Made by a program: the position numbers and the translations under genes. The notes under the pieces are model-generated. The model ran no database searches and was not told the origin of the DNA. It worked only from the letters and a program-made list of their open reading frames with translations. A DNA stretch of 64,000 nucleotides from CAIUPE01 sp037131735 (GTDB taxonomy: Bacteria > Pseudomonadota > Alphaproteobacteria > Rhizobiales > Beijerinckiaceae), in contig JBAXQM010000002.1 of NCBI GenBank assembly GCA_037131735.1, forward strand, positions 124,001-188,000. Reading direction: 5' to 3'. Shown in pieces: positions 61,809 through 64,000 of this stretch. Numbering within the stretch: position 1 is the stretch's first letter; the number at the start of each line of letters is the position of its first letter.

Positions 61809-62596
61809 CAGGCACCCCCGTCGGTATTAAGAATAAGAGCACGCGCGCGATTGGCTGTTTCATCAAGTATGCCAGCCATGCTTGCGGTAAGACTTGGCAA
61901 AGCAACGAGCAATAGAGTCAAGCCTGCCAAAATAGAAATGGCAAACCCGACCGAAAAAAGATTCATTTGTGGCGCAACACGCGTCAGAATGCCAATCACA
62001 AGCGTAACAAGAAACAGAGCCACGATGATGGGCAGACATGCGAGCATCCCGGCCGAAAAGATAAGCGCGCCAGCCTTCGCTATTCCGATTAAAATATTTG
62101 CATTTAAAAACGCTGCTCCTATCGGGAGCGCTTGATAACTTGCGGCCAGCAATTTTAGTAAAAGGTGATGCCCTTCAAGAGTCAAAAATGATAGGAGCAT
62201 CATGATGCTCAAAAATTGATTGATCACCGGTGATTGCGTTCCCGTTTGGGGATCGACCATTGCGGCGAACCCTAAGCCTGTCGAGGCCGCGATCTGTTCA
62301 CCCGCAAGTTGTACGGCCGCAAATCCGAGTTGAAACAAAAATCCAATAGCGGCACCAAGAATTACTTCGCCGGCAAGGGCGAGTGCGCCCTCGGGAGAGA
62401 TTATGTCTACTTTTGGAGTCGGGACAGCTTGAAGAAGCATCACCGCGATGGTCAATGCTGTTATGATCCGAATGGGAATTGAAACGCTTGATGCCGAAAA
62501 GAGTGGTGCCGCCAGGAGCATCGCGGAGATACGAGCGGAGACCAGCATAAACGCAACAAGCGTATCGAGTAGTGTTGCGTTGTCGAGAACGATCAT
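61808..62596 (-). CDS. fliR: flagellar export gate protein
   Basis: A 262-aa polytopic protein (about five to six membrane segments), starting MIVLDNATLLDTLVAFMLVS. GEVILGAAIGFLFQLGFAAV and AGEQIAASTGLGFAAMVDPQ are typical FliR segments. It overlaps fliQ and flhB by a few bases, showing translational coupling. Confidence 0.95.
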   Translation of the reverse strand: MIVLDNATLLDTLVAFMLVSARISAMLLAAPLFSASSVSIPIRIITALTIAVMLLQAVPTPKVDIISPEGALALAGEVILGAAIGFLFQLGFAAVQLAGEQIAASTGLGFAAMVDPQTGTQSPVINQFLSIMMLLSFLTLEGHHLLLKLLAASYQALPIGAAFLNANILIGIAKAGALIFSAGMLACLPIIVALFLVTLVIGILTRVAPQMNLFSVGFAISILAGLTLLLVALPSLTASMAGILDETANRARALILNTDGGA

Positions 62597-62862
62597 CGAT
62601 TTACACGCCCGATCTCTGTAAAGATCGTTTGAAAAAAGCCGCTCATCGTCGAAATCATAAAGGGTCCAGCGAGAACCAAGACTAAACCGACGATGATAAG
62701 TTTGGGCACGAATGCAAGCGTTGCTTCATTAATTGACGTGGCAGCCTGAAAAATTCCAACGATTAGACCGATAATCAAACCGGCGATTAATACAGGTGAG
62801 ACTGTGAGAACTGTGCTCAGGAGCGTTTCATGACCGATCGCGATGAATTGTTCATAGGGCAT
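62593..62862 (-). CDS. fliQ: flagellar export gate protein
   Basis: An 89-aa two-pass membrane protein starting MPYEQFIAIGHETLLSTVLT with AGLIIGLIVGIFQAATSINE and LVLAGPFMISTMSGFFQTIF. Upstream the frame is open to 62892, but ATG 62862 gives the family's standard length and N-terminus, seven bases after the fliP stop. Confidence 0.95.
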   Translation of the reverse strand: MPYEQFIAIGHETLLSTVLTVSPVLIAGLIIGLIVGIFQAATSINEATLAFVPKLIIVGLVLVLAGPFMISTMSGFFQTIFTEIGRVNR

Positions 62863-62869
62863 GGGGTCA

Positions 62870-63640
62870 TTATCCGCGCGTGAAGCTTTCAACCAAGGAA
62901 TTCAGCGTCAACGACCATCCATCGACAATCACAAACATTAGAAGCTTGAAAGGAAGGGACACAAGCATCGGCGAGAGCATCATCATGCCGAGTGACATCA
63001 AGATACTCGACACAACAATGTCGATCACAAGAAAGGGAAGGAAAAGCAAAAAGCCAATGGTGAAGGCAGTACGTAATTCGCTGATCAGAAACGCTGGCAC
63101 GGCAACAACAAAAGGCACATCGGCTGCCGATTGATAACCTTGATCTCCACGCAATTCGGCAATCATTGAAATATCGGCCTGCCGCGTCTGCTTCAGCATG
63201 AAGCCTTTCATAATTGCGGCAGTTCTGACGCCTGCTTCTTCGATTCCGATTTGTCCGTTTGAATAGGGTTGAAACGCGGCATCATTTGCTTCTTTAAATG
63301 TCGGCGTCATGATGAAGAGTGTCAGAAAAAGCGCAATGCCCACGAGCACCTGATTGGGCGGCGTTTGTTGCGTGCCCAGCGCCTGACGAAGGATAGAAAG
63401 TGTAATGATGATGCGCGTAAAGCTTGTTGTGACGAGGAGCATTGACGGTAAAATCGTCAATGCAGACATCAAAATAAGTGTTTGTAAAGAGAGTGAGAGA
63501 GATTGACCGCCTGTGGGAAGATTTTCGAGTTTTAACACTGGAAGATCGAACAGCGATGATGGCGCGGCATAGGCCGCACTTGCCCCCAACACAAGGCTTA
63601 CAAGCCCGACAAGACCAAGAGACAGTTTACGGCGCGTCAT
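62870..63640 (-). CDS. fliP: flagellar export gate protein
   Basis: A 256-aa polytopic protein with a cleavable signal peptide (LSLGLVGLVSLVLGASAAYA). The conserved TSFTRIIITLSILRQALGTQ followed by QTPPNQVLVG is the FliP signature, and the C-terminal SLGMMMLSPMLVSLPFKLLM is also typical. Forms the export pore with FliQ and FliR. The start overlaps fliO by four bases. Confidence 0.96.
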   Translation of the reverse strand: MTRRKLSLGLVGLVSLVLGASAAYAAPSSLFDLPVLKLENLPTGGQSLSLSLQTLILMSALTILPSMLLVTTSFTRIIITLSILRQALGTQQTPPNQVLVGIALFLTLFIMTPTFKEANDAAFQPYSNGQIGIEEAGVRTAAIMKGFMLKQTRQADISMIAELRGDQGYQSAADVPFVVAVPAFLISELRTAFTIGFLLFLPFLVIDIVVSSILMSLGMMMLSPMLVSLPFKLLMFVIVDGWSLTLNSLVESFTRG

Positions 63641-63906
63641 AATGCTTCACCTTGATGAGAAGATGGAGGCAGAAGTGTAATCGCGCCGATCCCTTGACGG
63701 CCCATGCCGCACAAAGCTTGCTGACCGTTCACTTCAACGACAACAAGACGTGAACCATCTCCGAGATTAGCCATGCCCTTGATCGTGATTGGGCCTTTTA
63801 TAAAAGCTGTATTCAACCGATCACGATACCGCCTTAGCAGCATTGCGGCGGCCACGAGGCCGCCGAGGAGTAGGATAACCGAAACAAGGGACGTGATATT
63901 CGTCAC
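63637..63906 (-). CDS. fliO: flagellar export assembly protein
   Basis: An 89-aa protein with one membrane segment (SLVSVILLLGGLVAAAMLLR) and a small cytoplasmic domain (SRLVVVEVNGQQALCGMGRQ). FliO assists FliP complex formation. It starts with GTG at 63906, overlapping the fliN stop (TAGTG), with CGGAG seven bases upstream. Confidence 0.9.
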   Translation of the reverse strand: MTNITSLVSVILLLGGLVAAAMLLRRYRDRLNTAFIKGPITIKGMANLGDGSRLVVVEVNGQQALCGMGRQGIGAITLLPPSSHQGEAL

Positions 63907-64000
63907 TATATGCTCCGCAGTCGCTGTTCTGGCGAGATAATTTCGGTGAACCGGATGCCGAGACTTTCCCCGATGAGGACAATCTCGCCTTTCGCAAGGA
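63906..64000 (-). CDS. fliN: flagellar switch protein, C-terminal end only
   Basis: The last 30 codons of a gene running off the right edge. The translation LAKGEIVLIGESLGIRFTEI followed by ISPEQRLRSI is the conserved C-terminus of FliN/SpoA proteins. It leads the fliN-fliO-fliP-fliQ-fliR-flhB operon. Confidence 0.88.
   Translation of the reverse strand, partial: LAKGEIVLIGESLGIRFTEIISPEQRLRSI

Noticed and set aside
1..64000. tRNA, rRNA, insertion sequences, integrases and phage genes
   Set aside because: None was seen. The AT-rich glycan genes have no transposase or direct-repeat boundaries that I could identify.

Overview
The window looks like the main flagellar locus of a polarly flagellated alphaproteobacterium. 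The support is FlhF/FlhG with FliA, a full rod/hook/export gene set, FlmG-like TPR-glycosyltransferase architecture, and a series of near-perfect sigma-54 (-24/-12) promoters. I cannot name a genus. The flagellar core has moderate to high GC. The glycan genes at 4.7-7.0 kb and 23.4-26.7 kb are visibly richer in A and T and may have been acquired.

Layout. 1-2.0 kb: the 5' end of a DUF1330 gene, a possible 49-aa gene and a 493-aa coiled-coil protein. 2.6-4.7 kb: fcl and gmd, which make GDP-L-fucose. 4.7-6.9 kb: an exostosin-like and a second putative glycosyltransferase. 6.9-23.2 kb: the most unusual part. Two enormous proteins (2184 and 1875 aa) are built wholly from an 8-residue Ser/Thr-rich repeat (A-L-T-T-x-Q-I-x). 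Each lies directly downstream of a glycosyltransferase gene (a GT4-type enzyme and a TPR-GT41 SPINDLY/OGT-type enzyme). The two pairs diverge from a 620-bp AT-rich spacer. 23.4-26.7 kb: a glycerol-phosphate cassette (TagF-like, TagD, LicD/fukutin-like) running in the same direction as flagellin 1. 26.7-31.4 kb: three flagellins and FliD. 31.5-34.3 kb: accessory genes, including a lytic transglycosylase. 34.3-50 kb: a leftward flgB-C-D-E, flgF-G-H-I-J-K-L series with unusually large FlgE (1118 aa) and FlgK (1238 aa), plus an extra hook/rod-family protein. 50.5-55.5 kb: fliA, flhG, flhF and flhA. 55.7-58.9 kb: a divergent flgP-like, flgT-like, flgA operon with two small genes. 58.9-64 kb: fliN(partial)-O-P-Q-R-flhB, followed by a small Cys-containing protein and two membrane proteins.

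How it may fit together. The sigma-54 promoters would drive the basal body, hook, cap, flagellin 1 and export operons. Flagellins and, by my inference, the two giant repeat proteins are surface polypeptides decorated by the local glycosyltransferases with fucose and glycerol-phosphate-containing glycans. The repeat-protein/glycosyltransferase divergent module is the best candidate for an undescribed system. It resembles serine-rich-repeat adhesin loci in logic (a huge Ser/Thr repeat polypeptide plus dedicated glycosyltransferases) but not in sequence.
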